Origin: Metallyticus violacea
Taxonomy: Eukaryota > Arthropoda > Insecta > Mantodea > Metallyticidae
Length of the DNA stretch: 64,000 bases
NCBI GenBank assembly: GCA_030762175.1
Contig: CM060842.1
Coordinates: 70,297,501-70,361,500, forward strand
Direction: 5' to 3'
Below the pieces are notes generated by a model. It saw only the letters and a list, made by a program, of their open reading frames with translations. It was not told the DNA's origin and ran no database searches. The position numbers were made by a program, and so were the translations under genes. Positions 47,565 to 57,863 of this stretch are shown here, piece by piece. Within the stretch, counting starts at the first letter, position 1. Every line of letters starts with the position of its first letter.

Positions 47565-47770
47565 CCTTGTCAAGTTGGTTGAAGATGGAGAGGATGTCTC
47601 TTCGAAACCGGCCCCACCGTATTTAAAAGTAAGTGAAGCATAAGAGTGTGTTAGACAACAGATTAGATAGAATTTACATTTAACAAGCTTCACTGTGTGA
47701 GTTCTAACAGAATTTTTTAAAAATTTCTTATTTTTCGAAACTTCTTAAATGAATTATGTTTGCTTTGTTT
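47565..47770 (+). repeat. PLE-type terminal unit with hammerhead-like motif
   Basis: After a pyrimidine-rich lead comes the hammerhead-like core (separate entry), then AAGTAAGTGAAGCATAAGAG, gattagatagaatttacatt and cttcactgtgtgagttctaa, which recur at 3500-3640. It abuts the Tc1 fragment. Confidence 0.6.
47575..47620 (+). ncRNA. Hammerhead-like ribozyme, near-ACCGGU palindrome
   Basis: UUGAAGA (47579-47585; C3 reads U), U, stem II GGAGAG/CUCUUC (six pairs) around GAUGU, GAAA (47604-47607), then ACCGGC, one base from the palindrome ACCGGU, then C. A fifth palindrome type in the window; two changes suggest it is inactive. Confidence 0.5.
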
Positions 47771-48335
47771 TTATATTTCTTGCTAAGAATGCAAGCAAAT
47801 GACAAAACAAATATTTATTTTCAAACACAATTTAATTTAGTATTTTGTTAGATCAGGAATATGTATAAAAGTATTCATAGGTCAGTGAAAAAAATTATAA
47901 CAGAACAAAAGAAAACTGTATGATGATTTTATTTGAATTATTCTCAGAGTTCACTTACAGAATAAAGCCATGTCAGATGGCAGAGTAATAAAAGAAAAGA
48001 GGTTTAAGTTGTTTCTTGTAGGTTTTGCAGTTTAATTATTTTTCAGTATCATCCAGAGCTTACAAGATTTATAACAAAATGACTCTCATAAGAATGTTTT
48101 TTTAATACATTGTATTAAAGTATTGTAGAAAAAGCTAAAAAGGGAAGATTTATTATCTCACATAAGAGAAAAAATGTAGAAATTACCCTTATTCAGCTAT
48201 TATTTTGAGTACAAAAAGTGTGATATGTTCAGCAAAGAAATCCTGAATAAATGGTTGCTAGTGGCCATTGGGGATGCTAATATTTATAATGTTTTCCCTA
48301 GCTTCTCGATAAAGAGCTTCCAAATTATTTTTTAT
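47771..48335. other. Intergenic stretch, nothing recognised
   Basis: AT-rich, no supported feature. Confidence 0.5.
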
Positions 48336-48339
48336 TTGT

Positions 48340-51010
48340 TTATTGGTATCTAGTTAGCTGCATATGAATAGATATTCTTTGTTTAAGATAGTATCTTGTT
48401 CTTACACAGTGGGTAGTGGCTGTCCTCGATTAATTTCATGCCGAAGAGATTTTTTGACAGGCAATCATGCCCAACAAGTAAGTGGAATTCAGCAACTCTG
48501 ATTTTTCTTGGTTTCAATAAAGATGTTTGAAAGTATTTAGATCTTCATATGGTTTTCCTTTAAATTTTTGTTTGATATTTGGTTGTTCTTGTTCAGTTAT
48601 TAATATTTTTATGTATTTCAATTTAGAGGGAAGTTCTAGTTCAAAAGGTGGTTTTAATTTTATGGTGTCTCCTCTTTTGCTAAAGTATCAGCAATCTCAT
48701 TCTCCTTCAATTCCACTAGACTCAGATTCTATTGTAAAAATATTTCTGTATTTCTGATCTAGATTGTATGCTATAGGTTTCTTATTTCATTCATAGCATA
48801 TGTTGGTAGGTAACTGTAATTCATTATTCTTTGTATAACTGCTATAGAGTCACTTAAGATAACACTTTTATTTATGTTAGGTCTATATAGTAGCTTTTCT
48901 AAAGCTGCTCTAATGGCCATTATTTCACCATCAAAATTGTTATCATACTGTCTCAAAGAGAAAATATTGAGAGAATTCTTCACATATATTCCAAAGCCTT
49001 CTTCTGCATTTTTAAGAGATTCATCTGTATACACTCTACACCATGCATCAGTTCAAAAATAGTTGTTCAGTGTACTAAGTGTTGTCAATCTTAATACCTC
49101 AGGTGGATTATTTTTTTTGGAGACCATTGTATCCAGATTTAGTTTCACGTTAATATCTATATATTGTAAAGGATCAGTTGGTATAATGACAGGTTTAGTG
49201 TTTATTTTTAAAATTTTATCTAAATCTTCTTTCTGTATGTAATTTTTGAAAGTCTGTTATATTTTTAATCATCCTGTGTTGTCAGGAATATGAAACCATT
49301 TATTCCTGTGTTGATTACTTTTTAATTTCTATTCCAGTATAGCCATTTTAATATCCAGTTCTATTATAATTGGCAGGTTGTTAATTATGCTCTGCATTGT
49401 AGCAATTGGTGTTGTTTTTATGGCTCCCATTATTATTCTTAAGGACCTAGATTGTAATTGAAATCATAGTATGATTAAGTCAAACTAAACATTCTTATTG
49501 CTCCACTTATGCTTTCAATTATGTGATTGGCTTCACGGTACAAGTTCCAATCAGCATCTCTACCTAGATTGTATTGTATCCAATTAAGTTTCAAGTTCTT
49601 TATTTATTATGAACATCACTTCCATAGAGCAGATTGGGCTTTATGTATTTTGTTTGTGGCATTTAGGAGACTTATGGATTCTCCCCATTTGATGCCTGCT
49701 AGTCTTCTTAATATATTGTTCTCCTTATTCACTTTCTTAGTTATATTGTCGATCTGTTCAGAGAAGGAAAGTTTTTTGTTACAGCAAGAGTTTTAGTATC
49801 TTCTTTTTCTTTAGTAGTTCATTATTGATTTTAAGCTCTAAATCATCTATAATGTGCTGAAGACTGAAAAGCTGGAAAACTGTCTTTTTAGTGTTTATTT
49901 GCATATTGTTGGTGGATGCCCATTTTCCATGCTATTGATAATTTTCTGCATTTCATTTTCTAGTTTTTTATACTGTTGTTTATTCTGCTTATTTTTTTGG
50001 CTAATCCACATGGCAATATCATCTGCAAACAATCCCATATTTGCTTTAGGGAAGTCAACTAATATTTTGTTGATGTCATCTATGAAAATATTAAAAAGAA
50101 TTGAACTTGAGACGTCACCTTGAGGAAGGCCTACTTTAGCCATATGCCATTTAAAGAGGACATTATTCCATTTTACAGCTATATACCTTGTGATAATAAA
50201 TTCATGAACCATTTTAACATGTTTCCTCTTATCCCAATATTACTCATCATCTTATAAATAAGCTTCTCTCTCCATACTTTGTCAAAAGCATTTTGGAAGT
50301 CAACAAAGATAGTAAGCATCATTTCTCTTTTGTTGAAGGCATTTTAATATCTTGTGTTAAATGTAAAACCTGATTGATTGTTGAATAGTGCTTTCTGAAA
50401 CCTGCTTGATGGTCTGAAAGGGGATTTTGAGATTTTTTTTTTGAATTGTTTTTAATGTTCACAATCAATTGGAACACAATTATTACTGAGGCATCACAGG
50501 TGGTGGACACTGATGATACATGAGATTAACGATATATTCAGAAAGGATTTTTTAAAGGAAGGAAATGTTCCAGGCCTAAGTTTAGGGTACCTTCCCAGCC
50601 TTTGCCATTTATGAGGACTGAGGAAAAACTGGAATAAACCTCAGTCAGGGAGAATGATCCTAGTGGGATTTGAATCCCAGACCTCCCACTCACAAGTCGC
50701 ACCTTAATGACCTTGGCCACCTGTGGCGGTTGGATTTTGAGATTTCAGATAGTAAGTTAATCTTGTAGTGAGCATTTTCTCCATTTTTAGTAAGTACTGA
50801 GGTTAAGAACATAGGCCTATAATTGTCTAACTCACTTGCTGGTTTGTTTTTCTTCATAATTGGAATGATTATGGCTTTTTTTCATATAGCAGAAATGCTA
50901 TCTTTACTGTTCCAGATCTTATTCAATATGTTCAATAGTACCTTCTTGGCTCTGCACCCTAAATTCTTGATGCTGAATATAAATGCAATAAACACACATG
51001 CGCACATCAC
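48340..51010 (-). mobile_element. Decayed LINE with RT, RNase H and zinc knuckle
   Basis: On -, in order: AIIIPIMKKNKPASELDNYR, PMFLTS (50890-50760); PLSDHQAGFRKHYSTINQVL (50430-50350); TIFVDFQNAFDKVW (catalytic FVDF--AFD); KVGLPQGDVSSSILFNIFID and NMGLFADDIAMWIS (FADD catalytic pair; 49895-50212). The RNase H part is MYTDESL, DGEIMAIRAALE, SVILSDSIAVIQ (48771-49034) and ELKENEIADTLAKEET. The tail LLGHDCLSKNLFGM with HYPLCK is the knuckle. It is interrupted by a family B SINE and by frameshifts. Confidence 0.85.
50436..50731 (-). repeat. tRNA-derived SINE, family B, nested in LINE
   Basis: On -: head ggtggccaaggtcattaagg (box A-like), box B ggattcaaatcc, body, and a poly(A) tail (poly-T at 50433-50442 on +). 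Flanked by ggattttgagattt at 50422-50435 and 50732-50745, a perfect 14-bp target duplication inside the LINE RT. So it is younger than the LINE and is the reference copy for family B. Confidence 0.92.
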
Positions 51011-51348
51011 TCAGAGTTAAAACTCAAAGTTGGGCCAGATCTGATCCCTGTTCATGCTGTGAAAAGGATCTTATTTAATCAGAGAGAAATGAAAATAGAA
51101 CAGCAACTGAAGATTAAAGTAAATAGCTGTAATTCACTTGAAAGTTGAAACAATGTGCAAAGTAATGAAAAATCAAAAACAATTGCTCTGTTATGCATGA
51201 TATAGATTTGAAGTGCTTTTCTGTCTTGTATTAACTTGCCTAGCCATTTTCTGTCAATGATAATTCAGAGTTGAATGAAAAATAATGCCTCCATCTCCAA
51301 AGCTTTGCAACAGATGAAAGCACTGGCATGAAATTGTTATTGGAATAG

Positions 51349-51480
51349 TATAACAAATTATTAATGAGGAATTCATTCAAATTTCACTAGTTCCATTGAC
51401 TTGACATATTTCGAAGGCTGTTGCCTTCATCATCAGCACTCTTCAAATTTGAGTTAATTCCTCATAAGTAATTTGTTATA
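51349..51480 (-). repeat. 132-bp palindromic hammerhead unit
   Basis: Perfect ends tataacaaatta and taatttgttata, arms about 40 bases (aatgaggaattcattcaaat against the complement of atttgagttaattcctcata), and a hammerhead-like motif in the loop. No coding part. Inserted in a mariner, so it moved as an independent unit after the mariner did. Confidence 0.72.
51396..51442 (-). ncRNA. Hammerhead-like ribozyme, AUAUGU
   Basis: On -: CUGAUGA (51436 to 51430), U, stem II GAAGGC/GCCUUC (six pairs) around AACA, GAAA (51412 to 51409), AUAUGU (one base from either AUAUAU or ACAUGU), then C and AAG. Core and stem II are intact; stem I is weak. Confidence 0.6.
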
Positions 51481-52639
51481 TTATCCTATATTTCACTGTG
51501 AAAATCTCAGCTATTTAAATCTGGTATTGAAATATTGTACATTTTCCCTCTTCCACCTCAGTTGGCAGTTGTTTAACTTTGGAATTGAACCCTGACAAAT
51601 GACCAGTCATTTAGATATGAGCAATGTGTTGTGATAGAATTCTGGAGAGTAAAAGGCACCACTCCAATGGATATTCATTGAAGAATGCAAATTGTTTATG
51701 GTGAATGCATTAATATAGGTGGGCATATAGGTGTAAAAATGGTGAGGTGAAAACATCTGACCTACATGACTGGCAAAGAGTTGAACATTCTGAGACAGCA
51801 ACCTCTGAGTTTCACAGGGAATGAGTTGACAGGTCATTTCAGGGCAATCGCTGCATATCACTCAGAGAGAAATTGATAGCATAGTGAGCATTTCACAACG
51901 CATGTAGGCACATCATTGTTTTATTTAGTTTTGGAAGATTAGGTACCCAACACCTGAAATTAAAGCTCACAGACTTGAAACTTGCCAGGAACTTCTGTCA
52001 TGTATTGAGAATCATTTCTGCATGCCATTGTGACAGAAGACAAAACATGGATATACCAGTATGAACTGGAGAGAAAAGTCATCCATGGAATATAGCCACA
52101 AAGACTTCCCCCCAAAGAAGAAGTTCAAGACAGTCTTCAGCTGGAAAACTCATGGTAACGGTATTTTGGGATGCACATGGTGTTATCCATGTTGATTACC
52201 TTAAATTTGGAAATGTTTCAACTCAGAGCATTACATCACAATGGTATGACATTTAAAACAACAAATGAGAAGCTTTCGCAAGCAAAGAGACATATGCTGC
52301 AGCACGACAATGTCAAGTCACACATTTTACATGCCATCACAGCAGAACTTCAGAGACTGAATATCACCACACTATGCATCTGATGAAGTTGAGAGGGCTG
52401 GAGAGGTTTGTTCAAGAAACAGAGTTTGGGCTTCTTCCATGACAGCATCACAAAACTCATTCATCATTGGGAGAAGTGTATCCAATTGTCTGGAAATTAT
52501 TTAGAAAAATGAGTGTAGGTAATTAAAGAACACATTCTAAGGATTATTTCTGCATTTGATTTACTAAAATATCCCTATCCATACACAAGCTATGAAGGAG
52601 GTGGCATTACTTTTCATTCACCCTCATATAATCAAGTCA

Positions 52640-53285
52640 TTCATAATGACTGTATAAATGAAGCATTAACATGTTTCTGATATAAAAATGTGGCCAAGTG
52701 AGGTGTTACTGAAACTTAATAATACAAATTACCAGCAATATACCCAGGCAGAAGAAAGGACTGTGTCAATTTGGTCAAACAGATATGTTTTGACAAAATA
52801 AGTAGTGCACGTTATCTTTTCTCAATATCACACTTAGATGTTTTATTATTGTTAATCAAAAATATCTAGAATCGGGACACATGGGAATTACCCATTAAGT
52901 AAGTTGCTCCATTTTCAATCTCTGAAAAGTAAACAGCAACAATGAAGTTATAGAGATATTGAAGTTTATTAGTGTGGTTAGCAGCTCTCAAATAGTTTCA
53001 TGACATGGTGTTTATTTATTCTGCAGTATTTAGACAAACATCATTGAGCTGCCACTATGAACTATATCTGTTTGTGAATTATATGCAGTTATCTGCTTTT
53101 TCCACAGTAAAATCTGTTGTGAATATCCAATTTGAGTGAACTTCTGTTTGTAAGACTATATAAACATTCAGATAGTTGGCATACATAAGTTCATAAAAGG
53201 CTGTGAAAATGTGCATAATAAACAGTACAATGGAAGACATATGTAATAATTGGCAAGAATATGATACTTACAATATGATTTTTTT
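52640..53285. other. Intergenic stretch, nothing recognised
   Basis: AT-rich, no supported feature. Confidence 0.45.
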
Positions 53286-53289
53286 TTAC

Positions 53290-53590
53290 TTGTACTGTAC
53301 TCTCCAGATTTGGTCCTGAGTGACTTTCATCTGGTGAATACAGTAATGAATAGGTGGCTGCATAGGCATAACATGGGATGGTGCAAACAAGGTGCTGTGG
53401 ATCAAAGATGTTTGGAAAATGAAGACAACTATGTGGAGAAGTAATGTAGAAGTTCTAAAGTATATATTGATGATTTTTGTATGTATGTGTGTGTGTTTGT
53501 GTAAAATAGTGTTTTATATCTTTTCTACTATAGAGAGACTTATTTACTGGATGACCCTTGTAGTTTCCTATAGTTTGACAGAAACTAAAG
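53290..53590 (+). pseudogene. Mariner transposase C-terminal scrap
   Basis: DLVLSDFHLVNTVMNRWLH (53309-53365) matches the PDLAPSDFHLF block around the last catalytic Asp, followed by ENEDNYVEK and later TIERLIYWMTLV. Short and frame-broken. Confidence 0.5.
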
Positions 53591-53999
53591 AGAAAAAAAT
53601 GTTCATATTTTATGTCCCTAAACACTGGATTGCAGTTATAATACAACTATTTCCCAATTAGGCAAATGATGGATAGGGAAAGCCAGCTAGATATGGCAGA
53701 TACCTGGAAAATGAAATACCTCAGGTGGACCAAAACTAGCAAAATAGATGGGTTTTACTCAATAACTGAGGTGAAGACAATTCATCTACATTAAATGCCA
53801 AAAATGCATCTGCAGGTTCAAAGGCAGAGAGGTGGCAGCCTACCACTGAACTACTCTGTGCAGCATTCATACCATGGTCAAAGTGAAATTTATCACTACT
53901 GATCAGCCTCAAAGCAACAGCCTGACTGAATAAACTATATTACAACCACAGCTGAAAAAGTACAATGATTTGGTGTAGCAGAATTACTTAAAACAGGAA

Positions 54000-54430
54000 C
54001 ATAGAATGTGGGGAAATTCACAAAAGAATTGATGACAAATTAAATGTAATTTAATGTCAATATATTTGTGGAATAATTGCAAAGATATTAAAAATAAAAA
54101 TCTGAAGTATTATAAGACAATGACTGCATCAATTTTGTATGGCTCCAAAATTTGGACTATAAGAAAGACTTGAGTATTGTGTAAACAGTGAAGATGAAAT
54201 ATCTTAGGACAGTGAAGAGATGTACAGATTAGACATAATAAAAGAATATTAACATGTATGAAAAAATGGAGAGATCATCTACTAAGGATGGATAATATCT
54301 GCATTCCAATAAAATTTTATAGGTATAAACCCATAAGTTATAGAGATATAGGAAGACCTGCAGGAAGATGATGCTGGAACAGAAGACCCTTCCTAATCCA
54401 TAAAGCATTAATGATGGTGATTTAAACCAT
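54000..54430 (+). pseudogene. RTE-like LINE C-terminal scrap
   Basis: On +: TASILYGSKIWTIRKT (LLYGSE-W motif, 54126-54175), then VKMKYLRTVKRCT, EKME-, a WRDHLLRMD-like stretch, and RYRKTCRKMMLEQK / GRPAGR. This is the end of the RTE/BovB-like LINE ORF. Several frameshifts. Confidence 0.65.
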
Positions 54431-54869
54431 TCAAGTAAGCCTTTTCTGCAACTTGCACTTCAAAAATTTTAATTCTTGAACTATCTGTTAAAGTTAAGAT
54501 ATCACCAGATGTCCCTGGAACTTTAATGTGGAAAACATTGGTGTATTACAGCCCTAGTGTTACTTATCTATTTTGAAGAAATCAAAAGTACTCATGGTTA
54601 ATAGTACATAATGTAAGCCTTCTGTGTGCTCATGAATCAGATTACTCTTCTCTCTTTATTGCAGTTGCTATTAAAAGAAGAAAAATCAATGGATACATTT
54701 CACATTTGCAAGTTGGAAAGTAATTTGAAAAATTTTCCGAATGACCAGCAAATTGTAGCAGTACTAGTTCCGAAGCAGTTTTGTTATGTTTTTGTACACT
54801 AATGCATGGATTGGTCAAGAATCATAGTAGCTATACTATTTATTGCAGTGCAAACAATGTGTATATGGG

Positions 54870-55960
54870 AAAAATGGCAAAAATCAAACATTGTGCTGTT
54901 TTACGCACTTGTAAAGAAGGGCATGAATGCAACAAATTAATACAGATATGACAAACACTCTGGGAGACTCTGCTCCATTTTCAGCCATTTCCAAGTGGAC
55001 CACAGACTTTAAACACAGCAATGAAAGCTTGGAAGATGACCCTAGCAATGGACAACCAAAATCTGTAACATCAGAAATTACTGATAAGGTGGATGATGTA
55101 GTTCTGGAGGATTGCCGATTAAGTATGTTTGAAATTGCTGAAGCTCTGGGCATTTCAAAAGAATGCATATTTCACATTTTGAGGGAAGCAATTTGCTTGA
55201 AAAAATTATTCATAAGATGGGTGCCATAACTGCTGACTCAGGATCAAAATCAAATCAAAGTGCAGTCTCTCAGCAACATTTGGCCTATTTTCAAAGAGAT
55301 ACCACCAAATTTGTGTATCAATTTGCAATCAATGATGAAACATGGTCGCATCAGTACACACCTGAAACAAAGCAGCGGTTTACACAATGGAGGCATCACA
55401 ATTCTCCACAACCAAAGAAGACCCAAGCGTGTGCACTCAGCCAGGAAGATCTTGGCATCGGTTTTATGGGATGCTCAGGGTGTATTGCTAATTGATTATC
55501 TTCCCACTGAAACCTCTATCACTGTATGCTAACATGTTGGGGTTATTGAAGACAAAATAAGTGAGAGAAGGTCGGTTTTATCAAAGAAGAAATTCATTTT
55601 GCAGCAAGACAATGTTCACCCTTACACATGTGTCATTGCAATAGTGAAAATCATTGAATCGGGGTATGATTTACTGTCACATTCACCTTATTACCCTGGC
55701 TTGAATCCATCGGACCTCCATCTATTCCCTGAACTGAGAAAATTCCTTGGGGGAAGGAAATTTTATAAGATACAGAGATTAAATCTTCAGCTGAGGCATA
55801 TTTTGCAGGCCTGGAGGAATCTGACTTGTGATGGGATAAAGGCTATGGCGCATTGCTAGACAAAATGCATTAGTGTCAAGGGAGACTATGTTGAAAACTT
55901 AGCATAATTTCAAAAAGCGCTGCCATCATTTTGTGCTTCATTCCGAGAACTTTTAAAATG
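54870..55960 (+). mobile_element. Decayed mariner transposase
   Basis: ORF 54927-55229: AISKWTTDFKHSNESLEDDP, SNGQPKSVTSEIT, LSMFEIAEALGISKECIFHI (second helix-turn-helix) and LFIRWVP. Then, in a second frame, LSNIWPIFKEIPPN and NDETWSHQYTPETK (catalytic DE), RPKRVHSARKILASVLWDAQ. From 55596 come ILQQDNVHPYTCVIA (catalytic D), YDLLSHSPYYPGLNPSDLHL (third D) and FLGGRKFY. Nearly full length but with at least two frameshifts. The DE...D...34..D spacing fits mariner. Confidence 0.85.
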
Positions 55961-56830
55961 ACACTCATAATTTCCATTGGAACACAGTTGTATTTAGGAT
56001 GAATAATTTGTGTTTTATTTTTGTAATATAAAAAGCTCATAAGGCTTAAACTTTTTTTGTTTACTACAACCAAACAGATAGTACATATGATTTATCACTT
56101 TGTGTGCTTAAGTCAGATGTTAACATGTGATCAATTAAGTTTTCCCTCAACTTTTTATTTTACCCATATTTTAGATTATAGCTATCTAAGCCCTGCCAAT
56201 GGACTATTATCCACAATTCTGCTCTTTTTGCTCCCTCGCAGCTTAAGCACTTTTGTTTACAAGTTAAGACAGAGTATAGCATGTCTCTAAAGTGAAGAAG
56301 GCATGGTTACATACCTTTGCTAGCACAGGAGTGACATAATCTGGAAAAATTAAAGTTAGTAGAAAAACTGTATTGATTGCCTTGTCATAGTTATATTATG
56401 CCTGTCATACCTTAAGTTAGTTACAACCATTTCTGTGTTCATTTTTTTTTGTGAATTTTTTTCTATTCACTTATTCTCAAAATGGTTAAATCTTTCAATT
56501 GAAAATAAACATTATTATTATTGTGATTTTTTTCAATAGAGCAAGAGATTGGCTGCAAATTTTGTTTTTTCTCATCTGAGAGTTACACTTTGTTCTGGGT
56601 TGCTATTCAGTTATTGAGGAAACAGTTCATTTTCAATTGCATTATCAACACTGAATAATGCCCATGATCTGCAATTAGTTACACTTTTGCAATATATAAA
56701 AAAGACAATGCAAGTGATCAGTTCTTGTATACATACATACATAGTGCACATAAATTTCTCTCAAATTAAAGTAGATTTTTACAAAGAATAAGGAGAAGGG
56801 TGGAAAGCTGAGTTCACAATTACAAAATAA
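55961..56830. other. Intergenic stretch, nothing recognised
   Basis: AT-rich, no supported feature. Confidence 0.45.
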
Positions 56831-56834
56831 ACTA

Positions 56835-57030
56835 CATGTCTTCTTATTAAGATTATTGTATGATTTAGTCAAAGTACACACTCTTAATGGCTCCACTTAC
56901 TTGTTTAAATGGAAAATATGTTTCTCAGACCATCGTCCACATCCTCAACTAACCATTTACTGAATCATACAATAATCTTAATATGATTAGCTTCACTGTA
57001 CAAGTTCTAATTAGCATTTCAACATATCAT
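56835..57030 (-). repeat. PLE-type terminal unit, decayed
   Basis: Arms attaagattattgtatgatt (56847-56866) and aatcatacaataatcttaat (56972-56991) are inverted repeats. On - the core reads UUGAGGA (C3 changed), GAAA, ACAUAU, then AAACAAGTAAGTGGAGCCAT. Same family as 57540-57790. Confidence 0.6.
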
Positions 57031-57539
57031 CTGTTTTACCATTTCTCTTCTTAGCTGTTTTGGAAAGTATCAATGCTGTAATATGTACCAAGGAGCACAT
57101 CCTCTACTTCCTACTTTATTACCTTTTATTTTACATTTGCCGATGGCTGGGGAAGGAAATATCATTATTTAGAATACAGTGCTGGTGACAACACACAAAT
57201 TGTCACTGAGTTGGGAGTAGGAGGGTAGCATTTTATCTGCTTAACCTGATCTATAACTGGTGATAGCTTTAGTTTTTTTATGCCCATTAACAATGCAGGC
57301 TGCCAAAGTTCTTTTTTCTGTCCTGTTCCCCACAGTAGTCACATTAATTTAAAATATGAAACCTGGTCTTATTGATTAGGTGTTTGTGCCTTTTACTGGC
57401 TTTCCTATACAGTTGCACTAGCATTATGTTCTGCTATGAATTAGAGTGGTGGGGAAGGCATCAATAGGAGTGGACATAAACAGCTTGCAGCACTTTTATC
57501 AATACTGGCAAACTAAAATGAACAAGTAATGCTGTTAAC

Positions 57540-57790
57540 TTGTAATGCTAATTGGAAGCTAATCATGTAATTAAGATCATTGTATGATTGAGTTAAACTA
57601 CATACTCTTATTGGTTCCACTTGTTTAAATCTAGTACATGTTTCACAGACTATCATCTGCATCATCACTAACTGTTGATGGTTAACTGATGATGCAGATG
57701 ATGGTCTGTGAAACATGTACTAAATTTAAAGAAGTGGAGCCAACAAGAGTGTGTACTTTGACTCAATCATACAATGATCTTAATTAATAC
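57540..57790. repeat. Palindromic unit: two hammerhead copies head to head
   Basis: 57568-57668 and 57680-57785 are inverted copies: taagatcattgtatgattga against tcaatcatacaatgatctta, and ctagtacatgtttcacagac against gtctgtgaaacatgtactaa. The + arm has an intact core. The - arm has GUGAUGA (C3 lost; 57668 to 57662), GAAA and palindrome ACAUGU. It ends about 75 bases before the ALKBH8 stop codon, so it may lie in that gene's 3' UTR. Confidence 0.75.
57680..57735 (+). ncRNA. Hammerhead-like ribozyme, ACAUGU palindrome
   Basis: GUUAA, CUGAUGA (57686-57692), U, stem II GCAGA/UCUGU around UGAUGG, GAAA (57710-57713), palindrome ACAUGU, A (57719), then CUAAAUUUAAAG. Stem I pairs UUA with UAA after one A-C mismatch; the sister arm has G there, which would pair. 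Core is complete. Confidence 0.68.
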
Positions 57791-57863
57791 TGTATTTTAG
57801 CTTTCTGTTTATGTTTCAATTGCAAGCCTAATGTTAGAGCAACTTTTATGAAAGATCTGTTTG

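Larger units (their letters stand above)
51270..52632 (+). mobile_element. Decayed mariner with TIRs, carrying a nested foldback
   Basis: Ends gaatgaaaaataatgcctcc (51273-51292) and ggaggtggcattacttttca (52599-52618) are imperfect inverted repeats. On +, fragments of transposase: GTTPMDIHRRMQIVYGE, SFTGNELTGHFRAI, VLWDAHGVIHVDYL-like near 52150-52200, RHMLQHDNVKSHILHAITAE (52290-52350; HD catalytic Asp) and LQRLNITTL. The 132-bp foldback at 51349-51480 is inserted near the left end. Confidence 0.8.

Noticed and set aside
47379..47693. 104-codon minus-strand ORF as a gene
   Set aside because: It is a chance fusion of a Tc1 transposase segment and the antisense of a PLE terminal unit.
48470..48495. 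AAGTAAGTGGA at 48476 as another ribozyme unit
   Set aside because: No CUGANGA or GAAA core nearby. On the - strand the bases encode the LINE tail (STYLLGHDCL), so the match is chance.
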